DNA of 64,000 bases from the NCBI RefSeq assembly GCF_014696385.1, contig NZ_JACJQB010000002.1, forward strand, positions 124,001-188,000. The letters are read 5' to 3'. The stretch comes from Pseudanabaena mucicola FACHB-723. Its GTDB lineage: Bacteria; Cyanobacteriota; Cyanobacteriia; Pseudanabaenales; Pseudanabaenaceae. The notes under the pieces were generated by a model. The model had not been told where the DNA came from. It ran no database searches and saw only the letters and a list, made by a program, of their open reading frames with translations. The translations under genes and the position numbers were made by a program. Below, piece after piece: positions 54,674 to 63,280 of this stretch; the stretch's first letter is position 1, and each line of letters opens with the position of its first letter.

Positions 54674-54766
54674 TTGACGTAAAATCCAGTGCTACAACCC
54701 GTGGCACGCACGGTGTGTGCGCCACAGGTTGTAGGGATTTATATTTAATTGCACCCAGTTACTTAA
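54672..54766. repeat. MITE-like palindromic repeat, copy D
   Basis: The right outer end ATTTAATTGCACCCAGTTAC continues into TTAA and matches copies A and B. The inner arms CTACAACCCGTGGC and GCCACAGGTTGTAG pair. The apex is CACGGTGTG. The left outer end is short. It starts at the recR stop codon (54671-54673). Confidence 0.65.
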
Positions 54767-54813
54767 TGAATTTTCGAGAAAATTTGCCCAAGCGCTAAAA
54801 ATATCGAAAATAA

Positions 54814-55437
54814 ATGGAAATATCTGGTTGCATATTGTTACAACATGTCGATAATATCTTGCTGATTCACGATGCCATAATGACGATGATTAACCCATTT
54901 TCTAGCAGAATTTCTACCACAGCGTTATCTGGGTTAATTGGTTCGGGTTGCATGATCTTTGGTGTACCATGTTTACCCTCAATCAGCACCAGTCAAGCCG
55001 CTCGACAGCCACAGGCAATTTTAGTTTTAGGTGGTGAGCCGTCTCGCGAAAAATTTGCGGCTCAGTTTGCGCTCAAACATCCACAGTTACCGATATTTGT
55101 CTCTTCTGGCAGTCCAGAGGAATATGCTGAGTATGTTTTTGATCAGGCAGGCGTAAAACGCGATCGCATTCACTTAGATTATCGTGCAGTTGATACGGTG
55201 ACTAACTTTACAGTGATGGTCTCGGAGTTAGAACAGCGTAATATCAAGGATGTATATGTGATTACCTCCGAGTTTCATATGCCCCGCGCCTTGGTTATTG
55301 GCAAGATTGTTTTAGGTAGTCGTGGCATTGAGATGCATCCTGTCACATTTCCTTCGCCAATTAGATCCGCAGAGCAACCTGTTAAGGCTTGGCGTGATGG
55401 TTTGCGATCGGTCTTTTGGGTTGTAACTGGCTCTTAG
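54814..55437 (+). CDS. YdcF/SanA-like DUF218 protein
   Basis: A 207-residue protein. A hydrophobic N-terminal part (TALSGLIGSGCMIFGVPCLP) anchors or exports it. The DUF218 fold follows: AILVLGGEPSREKFAAQFA, LPIFVSSGSPEEYAEYVF, DYRAVDTVTNFTVMVSEL and VYVITSEFHMPRALVIGKIVLG. Acidic and His positions of the ElyC/SanA/YdcF family are present. The role is probably envelope-related, but the reaction is unknown. ATG at 54880 (MTMINPF) is an alternative start. Confidence 0.82.
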   Translation: MEISGCILLQHVDNILLIHDAIMTMINPFSSRISTTALSGLIGSGCMIFGVPCLPSISTSQAARQPQAILVLGGEPSREKFAAQFALKHPQLPIFVSSGSPEEYAEYVFDQAGVKRDRIHLDYRAVDTVTNFTVMVSELEQRNIKDVYVITSEFHMPRALVIGKIVLGSRGIEMHPVTFPSPIRSAEQPVKAWRDGLRSVFWVVTGS

Positions 55438-55565
55438 AAGTTGCTTCGAGCCGCAACTTCTTTCTTGTTTTTGGTTCTAAACAAATTTTGAGAAAATTTT
55501 GAAAATACTATTGCTCTAAAATCCACTTCGGTGTTATCTTAGTAAAGCGCTAAAACAAGCGCAAC

Positions 55566-55638
55566 GCCGGGATAGCTCAGTTGGTAGAGCAGTGGACTGA
55601 AAATCCACGTGTCACGAGTTCAAATCTCGTTCCTGGCA
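55566..55638 (+). tRNA. tRNA-Phe (GAA)
   Basis: A 73-nt cloverleaf. The acceptor GCCGGGA pairs with TCCTGGC, the D arm is GCTC...GAGC, the anticodon loop CTGAAAA has GAA at 55599-55601, the stem GTGGA pairs with TCCAC, and the T arm is ACGAG...CTCGT. The discriminator is A and CCA is not encoded. Confidence 0.97.
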
Positions 55639-55706
55639 TAAATTTCCAGATAAACAACTTAAATTAGCTTCAATTAGTTTAAATCAGCCATATTTAAGTC
55701 ATAACC

Positions 55707-55741
55707 AAAGAAAAGGGTTCGCTCAGCGAACCCTTTTCTTT
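55707..55741 (+). terminator. Terminator downstream of tRNA-Phe
   Basis: AAAGAAAAGGGTTCGCT and AGCGAACCCTTTTCTTT pair around a minimal centre; the minus-strand apex is GCTGAGC. Confidence 0.78.
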
Positions 55742-55805
55742 ACAGCCCAAATCGCTGTAAGATGCCAAAGGCTCGTCATTACGTAATTGATTGGAGAAAA
55801 CAGCC

Positions 55806-56324
55806 TTGAAAGGAATTTTGATTAGCTTTGGCATTATGGCAGTTGCTGTACTGGTCATTGTAGTTGCTCAAATTACAGGCGGACAGGCAGCAGTTGCTAG
55901 CACTGGTGCTCCATCGACAGGCGCACCGAGTCAAACAGAAGTAAAAATAGCAGAAGCACCTTTAATTAGTATGAGCGATTCAGAAATCAAAGAAACTGGC
56001 ACTGGTCTCAAATATAAAGTGATCACGGCTGGTACAGGTGCAACACCGAAGAAGGGCGACACCGTAATTGTGCATTACACTGGCACACTCGAAGATGGAA
56101 CTAAGTTTGATAGTTCTCGCGATCGCAATAGTCCTTTTTCGTTCAAGCTTGGCGTTGGTCAAGTGATTAAGGGCTGGGATGAGGGTCTTTCAATTATGCG
56201 AGTGGGTGATCGCTACACCTTGATTATTCCTCCCGATCTCGGTTATGGCGCTCGTGGTGCAGGTGGAGTCATCCCTCCTAATGCCACCTTGATTTTTGAT
56301 GTTGAGCTATTGCGTATTTCCTAA
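55806..56324 (+). CDS. FKBP-type peptidyl-prolyl cis-trans isomerase
   Basis: About 172 residues. A hydrophobic N-terminal helix ([20 protein letters not shown]) anchors or exports it. A short linker precedes a complete FKBP domain (about 75-170): [45 protein letters not shown] and [19 protein letters not shown]...[14 protein letters not shown] (in part). It folds periplasmic or lumenal proteins. TTG 55806 follows GGAG at 55793 by nine bases and is chosen; an in-frame TTG at 55791 would add five residues. Confidence 0.92.
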   Translation: MKGILISFGIMAVAVLVIVVAQITGGQAAVASTGAPSTGAPSQTEVKIAEAPLISMSDSEIKETGTGLKYKVITAGTGATPKKGDTVIVHYTGTLEDGTKFDSSRDRNSPFSFKLGVGQVIKGWDEGLSIMRVGDRYTLIIPPDLGYGARGAGGVIPPNATLIFDVELLRIS

Positions 56325-56356
56325 ATACTTCTAAAATCCCAACTTTTTAATATCCT

Positions 56357-56404
56357 AAGAAGCGATCACAGTTGATTTTATAAAATCAACTGTGATCGCT
56401 TCTT
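56357..56404. repeat. 48-bp perfect palindrome with no loop
   Basis: AAGAAGCGATCACAGTTGAT continues to a TTTATAAA centre and is mirrored perfectly (arms 56357-56380 and 56381-56404). It lies about 30 bp after the FKBP stop and probably terminates that gene. Confidence 0.82.
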
Positions 56405-56424
56405 TAGTTAGTATTTTATTTCAG

Positions 56425-56473
56425 TTAAAACCCAAACAAATAGCAGTGCTACTGCTATTTGTTTGGGTTTTAA
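56425..56473. repeat. 23-bp perfect palindrome with AAAACCCAAA ends
   Basis: Arms 56425-56447 and 56451-56473 pair perfectly around GCT. The ends are TTAAAACCC and GGGTTTTAA, like the other AAAACCC-ended palindromes, and the core is TAGCAGT. Confidence 0.82.
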
Positions 56474-56579
56474 GTCTTAAGAAAAAATTATATTGCTAGA
56501 CAAAAGCCAGATTTTAAATATCTTGTTATATCCCCATCAATCTCTCTGTTAGGCGCTTTAGAGACTGCAAAGAAGAATG

Positions 56580-56593
56580 GTATTCTACGATAC
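56580..56593 (+). promoter_or_regulatory. NtcA-type box upstream of urtA
   Basis: GTATTCTACGATAC is GTA-N8-TAC, the NtcA consensus. A TATATA box follows 17 bp later (56611). This spacing is shorter than the usual 22 bp, so the exact promoter is unsure. NtcA control of urt genes is established in other cyanobacteria. Confidence 0.5.
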
Positions 56594-56751
56594 AACTAGT
56601 TCAGTTTAACTATATAAGGATGAATCGTCAGTTGTTTTGATTGATGCAAAAAAAGGAGTAACATTATCACTCTAATTTTTGATTAATATTATCGAAAATT
56701 CGCTTTCGCATAAAACGTATTCTTCTCAAGTTCTGGAGGCACTAAAGTTTA

Positions 56752-58071
56752 ATGGGCAGTCAAATGAATCGTCGTAAATTTATAGTTTATGGATCTGCGG
56801 CTCTAGGAGTCAGCAGTTTGATTAAGGCATGTGCGCCAGCTACTACTACCCCCACGGCGACCACCGCAGCAGGTACAGCATCACCAACCGCCACAGCCGC
56901 TAGCGGTGACACCATCAAGGTTGGTATTTTGCACTCTTTGAGTGGCACGATGGCAATCAGTGAAAAGAGTTTAGTTGATGCAACTCAACTTGCGATCGAA
57001 GAAATCAATAAAGCTGGCGGTGTATTAGGTAAACAAATTGAAGCGATTGTTGAAGATGGCGCTTCTGACTGGCCAACATTTGCTGAAAAAGCTAAGAAAC
57101 TGATCGATCAGGATAAAGTTGTAGCTGTCTTCGGTTGCTGGACTTCCGCTAGCCGTAAGGCCGTGCTACCAGTATTTGAATCCAAGGATCATTTACTCTT
57201 CTATCCTGTTCAATATGAAGGACAAGAATGCTCGAAGAATATCTTCTACACTGGTGCTGCTCCTAACCAACAAATTGAGCCTTCTGTAGACTGGCTACTC
57301 AAGAATAAGGGTAAAGAATTCTTCCTTGTTGGTTCTGACTATGTATTCCCCCGTACTGCGAATACTATCATCAAAGCACAATTGGAAGCTTCAGGTGGCA
57401 AGGTAGTCGGTGAAGATTACCTACCTTTGGGCAACTCTGAAGTCACCCCGATTATTTCCAAGATCAAGCAAGCATTGCCTAATGGCGGCGTAATCTATAA
57501 CTCCCTGAACGGTGATAGCAACGTTGCTTTCTTCAAGCAAATGCAAGGTGCTGGTCTCACTGCGGACAAATATCCTTCGATGTCTGTCAGTATCGCGGAA
57601 GAAGAAGTCAAGGCAATTGGTCCTGAATTCCTGAAGGGTCACTACGCTGCTTGGAACTACTTCATGACCGTTGACAATCCTGCCAACAAGAAGTTTGTAG
57701 AAGCATTCAAAGCCAAGTATGGCGCAGATCGCGTAACCAATGATCCGATGGAAGCTGGTTACATTGCTGTCAACATTTGGGCGCAAGCAGTTAAGAAGGC
57801 AGGTAAAGCTGATGATCTTGAAGCTGTAAGAATGGCTGCTCTTGGTCAAACCTTTGACGCTCCTGAAGGCAAGGTAACTATGGAAAACAGCCATCACCTT
57901 TCTAAGTTTGTAAGAATTGGTGAAGTTACAGCCGATGGTCAGTTCAAGATTGTCAACGAAACCAAAGAAGCAGTTGCACCATTACCTTGGAACCAATTTG
58001 TTGCAGAAACTAAAGGCTACTACTGCGATTACTCTGACAAAGCGAAGGGTGGCAAGTTCAAAAAAGCTTAA
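56752..58071 (+). CDS. urtA: Urea ABC transporter substrate-binding protein UrtA
   Basis: A 439-residue periplasmic binding protein. The N-terminus has [21 protein letters not shown], read here as twin Arg plus hydrophobic stretch plus a lipobox-like cysteine, so it is exported and probably lipid-anchored. A Thr/Ala-rich linker precedes the type I binding fold: [71 protein letters not shown] (in part). This pattern is UrtA. It captures urea for UrtBCDE. A GGAGG lies 12 bases upstream of ATG 56752. Confidence 0.95.
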   Translation: MGSQMNRRKFIVYGSAALGVSSLIKACAPATTTPTATTAAGTASPTATAASGDTIKVGILHSLSGTMAISEKSLVDATQLAIEEINKAGGVLGKQIEAIVEDGASDWPTFAEKAKKLIDQDKVVAVFGCWTSASRKAVLPVFESKDHLLFYPVQYEGQECSKNIFYTGAAPNQQIEPSVDWLLKNKGKEFFLVGSDYVFPRTANTIIKAQLEASGGKVVGEDYLPLGNSEVTPIISKIKQALPNGGVIYNSLNGDSNVAFFKQMQGAGLTADKYPSMSVSIAEEEVKAIGPEFLKGHYAAWNYFMTVDNPANKKFVEAFKAKYGADRVTNDPMEAGYIAVNIWAQAVKKAGKADDLEAVRMAALGQTFDAPEGKVTMENSHHLSKFVRIGEVTADGQFKIVNETKEAVAPLPWNQFVAETKGYYCDYSDKAKGGKFKKA

Positions 58072-58104
58072 GCATTCTGTATAACTTTAAGCTAAAGCTA
58101 AACG

Positions 58105-58146
58105 AAAAGATGTAAGGGCAATTGATTAATTGCCCTTACATCTTTT
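58105..58146 (+). terminator. Hairpin between urtA and urtB
   Basis: AAAAGATGTAAGGGCAATT and its complement (58128-58146) form a 19-bp perfect stem around GATT, 33 bases after urtA. It may partly terminate, giving more UrtA than membrane components, or protect the urtA 3' end. Confidence 0.72.
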
Positions 58147-58191
58147 CAATATCTATGTCAAGACCGAATACCGATAAATGTTGATAGAAAC

Positions 58192-59361
58192 ATGACAGAC
58201 AACCTTCTTCAACTTCTTCAGGGAGTATTTAACGGCATCAGTACAGGTTCGGTTTTGTTGCTAGCTGCACTGGGTTTGGCGATCGTCTTTGGTTTGATGG
58301 GCGTAATTAATATGGCTCATGGAGAACTGATGATGTTTGGAGCCTATACAACTTTTGTGGTGCAGAATGGCTTCAAAGGGTTAGGAGAACCTTGGACAGA
58401 TTTTTATGTATTCGCAGCGCTGATAGCTGCTTTTTTAGTGACCGCAGCGATTGGCTTTCTCTTAGAAAAGGGAGTAATTCGTCATCTTTATGGCAGACCA
58501 TTAGAAACATTGCTGGCAACTTGGGGCGTGAGCCTGATTTTTCAGCAATTCGTGCGTAGTGTGAACTGGATAATTTTAGCGGGACTCATCATTTTTAGCA
58601 TTTTATATTTTGGTGGCGTTTGGATTCTCCAAAAGCGCCCCAATTGGCTAGCAATTCGTAGTTGGGCGATCGCAATTTTATTGCCCCTATCCCTTGCGAT
58701 TTCGGGAACTGTGGCTGTATTTATGGCGCAGACTTATAAAATTGCCGTAACTCAGCCTTGGTTTGGAGCGCAAAATGTAGATGTAACTGCTCCAAAATGG
58801 TTGCGTGGAGGTCTAGAGCTTGGCGCGATTCAGCTTCCCTATGTGCGTTTATTTATCATTGCGCTCACAATTGTTTGCGTAGTTGGCATTTATTTATTTC
58901 TAGAAAAATCTCCTTGGGGTTTACGCATCCGCGCTGTCATGCAAAACCGCCAGATGAGTTCTTGCTTGGGTATTCCCACCAAAACTGTTGATGCTCTAAC
59001 CTTTTCCCTTGGCTCAGGTCTAGCAGGAGTAGCGGGCTGTGCGGTCAGTTTCCTTGGCTCCGTTGGTCCTAATACTGGTCAGAACTACATCGTAGACACA
59101 TTTATGGTAGTCGTCGTTGGTGGTGTTGGTAAGTTGATCGGTAGTATTGCGGCAGCGATGGCAATTGGGATTACGAGCTATCTATTTGGATCGCAGACCT
59201 TTGTCACTTTGTTTGGTCCACAAAGCCCCGTCGCAGGATTTTTTACTTTCTTTGGGACAACCAGCATGGCGAAAGTATTGCTATTCCTGATGATTGTTGC
59301 GTTCTTACAGTACAAGCCTGCAGGCATGTTTCCTCCGAAAGGTCGTTCCGTGGAGTTGTAA
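58192..59361 (+). CDS. urtB: Urea ABC transporter permease UrtB
   Basis: A 389-residue polytopic permease of the LivH type. Segments are LLQGVFNGISTGSVLLLAALGLAIVFGLMGVINMAHGELMMFGAY (in part), the substrate-channel loop VIRHLYGRPLETLLATWGVSLIFQQ, the ABC-contact loop WGLRIRAVMQNRQMSSCLGIPT and the closing FPPKGRSVEL. Second gene of urtABCDE. Confidence 0.95.
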   Translation: MTDNLLQLLQGVFNGISTGSVLLLAALGLAIVFGLMGVINMAHGELMMFGAYTTFVVQNGFKGLGEPWTDFYVFAALIAAFLVTAAIGFLLEKGVIRHLYGRPLETLLATWGVSLIFQQFVRSVNWIILAGLIIFSILYFGGVWILQKRPNWLAIRSWAIAILLPLSLAISGTVAVFMAQTYKIAVTQPWFGAQNVDVTAPKWLRGGLELGAIQLPYVRLFIIALTIVCVVGIYLFLEKSPWGLRIRAVMQNRQMSSCLGIPTKTVDALTFSLGSGLAGVAGCAVSFLGSVGPNTGQNYIVDTFMVVVVGGVGKLIGSIAAAMAIGITSYLFGSQTFVTLFGPQSPVAGFFTFFGTTSMAKVLLFLMIVAFLQYKPAGMFPPKGRSVEL

Positions 59362-59382
59362 TCACCATTAGAGAATAGATAA

Positions 59383-60579
59383 ATGAGCATGATCGAAGAT
59401 ATATCTCAGAATATTCCGACTTCTGCGATCGCAAAAAAAAACTGGCGATCGCTTGGCATTGAAATTGCTGTTGGTTTTGCGATCGCACTAATTTTGATTT
59501 TTGTGATCCCCCCTATTTTTACTGCCACAGGTCAAGAATTTAGAATTACGATGCTAGGTAGATTCCTCGCTCTAGCAATTGTGGCTTTGGGAATTGACTT
59601 AATCTGGGGCTTTACAGGACTTTTGAGTTTAGGGCATGGAGTTTTCTTTGGTTTAGGTGGCTATGCCTTGGCAATGCACCTAAAACTACAATTTCCAGCC
59701 GATGCAACTCAAAAGCTACCTGAATTTATGCCTCTTTACGGCATCAATAAGCTTCCCGCCCTATGGGAACCATTTCATTCTTTCCAATTTACGGTATTAG
59801 CAATTGTCCTTATTCCTGCGATTGTTGGAGCAGTTTTAGGATACTTGGTATTCCGTAATCGGATTCGCGGTGTCTATTTCTCAATTCTCACCCAAGCTAC
59901 CACAATCATCTTTTTCAACTTTTTCAATGGCCAGCAACAACTGATTAATGGAACTAATGGGCTTACTGATTTCAAAACCATTTTTGGCTATGACATCAAT
60001 GCCCCTGAAACCCAAAGAGTTTTCTACATTCTGACTGTAGTCTTTCTTGGCTTAGCCTATGTACTCTGTCGTTGGTTGACCAGTGGTAGATTTGGGCGAT
60101 TACTCATTGCCCTAAGAGATGATGAGAATCGTGCGCGTTTTTCGGGCTATAACCCCACAGGTTTTAAGGTTTTAGTATTTGCGATATCCGCAGTTTTAGC
60201 AGGCATCGGCGGTGCGTTGTTTACGCCCCAGACAGGCATCATTTCCCCTAAATCCATGGATATTGCCCTTTCCATTGAGATGGTCATTTGGGTAGCGGTA
60301 GGTGGTCGCGCCACTCTAATCGGTGCATTAATCGGTACGATCTTAGTTAACTTTGCCAAAAGTTTACTAAGTGAACAGTTTCCTGAAGTTTGGTTATTCT
60401 TTCAGGGCGCGATGTTTTTACTCGTCGTTATGGTGCTGCCCGATGGTTTGGTGGGTTGGTGTCGCACCACTGGTGTATTGCTATTCAAGAGATTATTTGG
60501 TGGCAGACCAACCGTTACATATCCCAGTCTTGAGTTAGATCCAGAGGTACAAAATGAACGGCAAAATCTTAGAGATTGA
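59383..60579 (+). CDS. urtC: Urea ABC transporter permease UrtC
   Basis: A 398-residue permease of the LivM type. It has LIWGFTGLLSLGHGVFFGLGGYALAMHL, the loop GRFGRLLIALRDDENRARFSGYNP, and GGRATLIGALIGTILVNFAKSLLSE (in part). It pairs with UrtB to form the channel. The stop overlaps the urtD start region by 26 bp (urtD ATG at 60554), indicating tight coupling. Confidence 0.95.
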   Translation: MSMIEDISQNIPTSAIAKKNWRSLGIEIAVGFAIALILIFVIPPIFTATGQEFRITMLGRFLALAIVALGIDLIWGFTGLLSLGHGVFFGLGGYALAMHLKLQFPADATQKLPEFMPLYGINKLPALWEPFHSFQFTVLAIVLIPAIVGAVLGYLVFRNRIRGVYFSILTQATTIIFFNFFNGQQQLINGTNGLTDFKTIFGYDINAPETQRVFYILTVVFLGLAYVLCRWLTSGRFGRLLIALRDDENRARFSGYNPTGFKVLVFAISAVLAGIGGALFTPQTGIISPKSMDIALSIEMVIWVAVGGRATLIGALIGTILVNFAKSLLSEQFPEVWLFFQGAMFLLVVMVLPDGLVGWCRTTGVLLFKRLFGGRPTVTYPSLELDPEVQNERQNLRD

Positions 60580-61303
60580 AGATGTTACGGTAAGCTTTGA
60601 TGGGTTTAAAGCAATTAATCACTTGAACTTTGACATGGAACAAGGGGAATTGCGAGTGATTATTGGGCCTAATGGTGCTGGTAAAACAACATTCTTAGAT
60701 GTAATTACTGGCAAAGTAAAGCCGACCGAAGGTAAAGTTCGGTTTAAAGGCAGAAATACACGATCGCTAGCGGAACATCAAATCGCCAGAATGGGCGTGG
60801 GACGTAAATTCCAAACTCCACGCATCTATCTCAATCTCACCCCAAGAGAGAATCTAGAACTCGCCAGTAATCCTAACAAGAATGTTTTTTCCACTCTTTT
60901 TAAGTCACCATCGGTAGTCGAAAAGCAAAAGGTAAACGACCTATTGCAAACAATTGGACTGATGAATAAAGCCACGATGAAAGCGGAATTCTTGTCCCAT
61001 GGCGAAAAACAATGGCTAGAAATTGGCATGTTAGTCGCTCAATCTCCCGATCTCTTGCTTGTGGATGAACCCGTTGCTGGGTTGACCGATGAGGAAACTG
61101 AACAAACAGGCGAACTATTAATGTCACTCGCAGAATCCCATTCGATTATTGTGATTGAACATGACATGGAATTTGTCCGCCAGATCGCTCGCAAGGTCAC
61201 GGTTTTACATGAAGGTTCAGTGCTTTGCGAAGGTAACTTCGATGAAGTCAAGAATAATCCTCGAGTCGTTGAAGTTTATTTAGGTCAGCAAGAAGAAGAT
61301 TAG
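60554..61303 (+). CDS. urtD: Urea ABC transporter ATP-binding protein UrtD
   Basis: A 249-residue ABC ATPase of the LivG type. Walker A GPNGAGKTT lies in VIIGPNGAGKTTFLDVITG. The signature is degenerate (LSHGEKQWLEIGMLVA), as is usual for UrtD, Walker B is LLLVDEPVAGL, and the switch is IVIEHDMEFV. It energises UrtBC with UrtE. It starts within the 3' end of urtC. Confidence 0.95.
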   Translation: MNGKILEIEDVTVSFDGFKAINHLNFDMEQGELRVIIGPNGAGKTTFLDVITGKVKPTEGKVRFKGRNTRSLAEHQIARMGVGRKFQTPRIYLNLTPRENLELASNPNKNVFSTLFKSPSVVEKQKVNDLLQTIGLMNKATMKAEFLSHGEKQWLEIGMLVAQSPDLLLVDEPVAGLTDEETEQTGELLMSLAESHSIIVIEHDMEFVRQIARKVTVLHEGSVLCEGNFDEVKNNPRVVEVYLGQQEED

Positions 61304-61333
61304 TTAACATTCAACTTAAAGCAAAGGTGATTT

Positions 61334-62056
61334 ATGGAAGAAGTTTACGATCCAATTTTACAAATTAATAATCTCAATGTTTATTATGGCGAAAGTCATA
61401 TTTTACGAAATGTTGATATGGGTGTGGCTTCAGGAAAAATGGTCTGCCTGATTGGTCGCAATGGAGTTGGTAAAACGACGCTCCTAAAAACAGTAATGGG
61501 ATTGCTCAAGCCCAGACAGGGAGAAATATCTTTTTTTGGTAAAGATATTAATGAGCTAACCCCTGATCAACGCGCCCGCATGGGTGTGGGCTATGTGCCT
61601 CAGGGGCGTGAAGTAATGCCGCGCATGAGTGTTAAGGAAAACCTTTTGCTAGGTCTTGAGTCTCGTCCTGTTAGTCCTGCGGTACGTCAAACTCTTTTGG
61701 ATATGGTGTTTGAGCTTTTTCCTGTTTTGAAGTCAATGCTCAATCGGATGGGCGGTGACTTGAGTGGTGGTCAACAGCAACAACTTGCGATCGCAAGAGC
61801 ATTGATGGGACAACCAAAGTTACTCATCCTTGATGAACCAACGGAAGGAATTCAGCCTTCGATCATTTTGGAAATTGAAGCGGCGGTTAAGCATATTATT
61901 GCAACGACAGGCATCTCAATTCTATTGGTAGAGCAGCATTTACACTTTGTGCGCCAAGCCGATTGGTACTACGCCATGCAAAAAGGCGGCATTGTCGCTT
62001 CTGGCAAAACGTCAGAACTAAGTAACGAAGTCATTCAAACATTTCTAGCGGTTTAA
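61334..62056 (+). CDS. urtE: Urea ABC transporter ATP-binding protein UrtE
   Basis: A 240-residue ABC ATPase of the LivF type. Walker A is GRNGVGKTT, the Q-loop is VGYVPQGREVMPRMSVKENL, the signature LSGGQQQQLAIARALMG, Walker B LLILDEPTEGIQPS and the switch LLVEQHLHF. These UrtE features are clear. It ends the urt operon and is followed by a 15-bp palindrome before ureD. Confidence 0.96.
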   Translation: MEEVYDPILQINNLNVYYGESHILRNVDMGVASGKMVCLIGRNGVGKTTLLKTVMGLLKPRQGEISFFGKDINELTPDQRARMGVGYVPQGREVMPRMSVKENLLLGLESRPVSPAVRQTLLDMVFELFPVLKSMLNRMGGDLSGGQQQQLAIARALMGQPKLLILDEPTEGIQPSIILEIEAAVKHIIATTGISILLVEQHLHFVRQADWYYAMQKGGIVASGKTSELSNEVIQTFLAV

Positions 62057-62060
62057 TATT

Positions 62061-62093
62061 GTAATAAAGGGCAGCATAGCTGCCCTTTATTAC
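62061..62093 (+). terminator. 15-bp palindrome between urtE and ureD
   Basis: GTAATAAAGGGCAGC (62061-62075) and its complement (62079-62093) pair around ATA. It lies four bases after the urtE stop and 20 bases before ureD. The outer T tract is weak, so read-through into the urease genes is possible. Confidence 0.7.
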
Positions 62094-62113
62094 ACGATGA
62101 GGATACTTTCTTT

Positions 62114-62938
62114 ATGGTTGCATCTTGGGCAGGAGAATTAGAACTAGAATTTAGCAAACGGAGTCAACAAACAATATTAAATCGTAGCTATACCGTAGCA
62201 CCTTGGAAAATCCAGCGATCGTTATATCCTGAAGGTGAAGAAGTTTGTCATTGCATTCTCTTACATACCGCAGGTGGTTTAGTCGGTGGCGATCGCCTAT
62301 CAGCCAAAATTCATTTACAACCGCAAACCCAAGCCCTAATTACTACTGCTGCCGCCAGTAAAATCTATCGCAGTACAGGTGCAGAATCCTTACAAAATAT
62401 CCATATTCAAATTGATGAAGGCGCAAATTTGGAATGGTTTCCCCAAGAGACAATTGTGTTTTCCAAAGCGCAATATCGTCAGCAAACAAGAATTGAACTA
62501 GCCCCAACTGCTACCTGTACAATGTGGGAAATCATTCGGTTTGGTCGTACAGCTAGAGGGGAAAAATTTCTAGAAGGTAACTGGCGATCGCACACAGAGG
62601 TATGGCGAGACCAAAGCCCCTTGTGGATTGATCGACAACATCTTCATGGAAATATTGACATATTAGGCAGTCCTAACGCTTTAAATGGTTTTGCGATCGC
62701 AGCAAATTTTATCTTTGTCGGCACAACCGTAGAACCTGAATTAATTACCCAGATTCGTTCTACTTGGGAACATGGCAATTATCAGGGAATGTCAGGAGTG
62801 ACGCGATCGCAATCAGGTTTAGTCTGTCGCTATTGTGGTGATTCCTCTGGTGATGCGCGTAAATGGTTTCAAGAAATTTGGCAGCTTTTGCGTGTATCCT
62901 ATAGGGATAGAAAGATATGCGTACCTAGAGTTTGGTAA
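62114..62938 (+). CDS. ureD: Urease accessory protein UreD
   Basis: A 274-residue protein. UreD features are [79 protein letters not shown] and the closing [16 protein letters not shown] (in part). UreD scaffolds UreF and UreG on apo-urease for nickel insertion. It is directly upstream of ureA, and the urt operon precedes it, linking urea import and hydrolysis. Confidence 0.95.
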   Translation: MVASWAGELELEFSKRSQQTILNRSYTVAPWKIQRSLYPEGEEVCHCILLHTAGGLVGGDRLSAKIHLQPQTQALITTAAASKIYRSTGAESLQNIHIQIDEGANLEWFPQETIVFSKAQYRQQTRIELAPTATCTMWEIIRFGRTARGEKFLEGNWRSHTEVWRDQSPLWIDRQHLHGNIDILGSPNALNGFAIAANFIFVGTTVEPELITQIRSTWEHGNYQGMSGVTRSQSGLVCRYCGDSSGDARKWFQEIWQLLRVSYRDRKICVPRVW

Positions 62939-62945
62939 TTATCCC

Positions 62946-63248
62946 ATGCAACTTACGCCTCAAGAAAAAGATAAATTATTGATTTTTACGGCTGCATTAC
63001 TAGCAGAACGTCGTAAAGCTAAAGGCTTGAAGTTAAATTATCCTGAAGCAGTCGCGTTCATCACTGCCGAGATTTTGGAAGGAGCAAGGGAAGGTCGCAC
63101 GGTTGCTGAGCTAATGTCCTATGGCGCGACTTTGCTCACCCGTGATGATGTGATGGAAGGCATTCCCGAAATGATCCATGATGTGCAAGTGGAAGCAACT
63201 TTTCCCGATGGAACTAAGCTTGTGACAGTACATAATCCTATCCGCTAA
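62946..63248 (+). CDS. ureA: Urease gamma subunit UreA
   Basis: A 100-residue protein beginning [20 protein letters not shown] and containing [50 protein letters not shown] and [20 protein letters not shown] (in part). This matches UreA, which is about 100 residues long. ATG 62946 lies seven bases after ureD; an in-frame start further up, inside ureD, is rejected. A Uma2 gene separates it from ureB. Confidence 0.97.
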   Translation: MQLTPQEKDKLLIFTAALLAERRKAKGLKLNYPEAVAFITAEILEGAREGRTVAELMSYGATLLTRDDVMEGIPEMIHDVQVEATFPDGTKLVTVHNPIR

Positions 63249-63280
63249 CCAGCAATCCAAATACATTATGGAGGTCTGAG

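Larger units (their letters stand above)
56325..56751. other. 427-bp region between FKBP gene and urtA: two palindromes and a promoter region
   Basis: It contains two palindromes side by side (56357-56404 and 56425-56473) and then an AT-rich promoter region for urtA with an NtcA-type box (56580). No coding frame is visible. Confidence 0.6.

Noticed and set aside
57421-57897. 158-residue minus-strand frame opposite urtA
   Set aside because: It is antisense to a strongly conserved binding protein and has no motif or ribosome-binding site.
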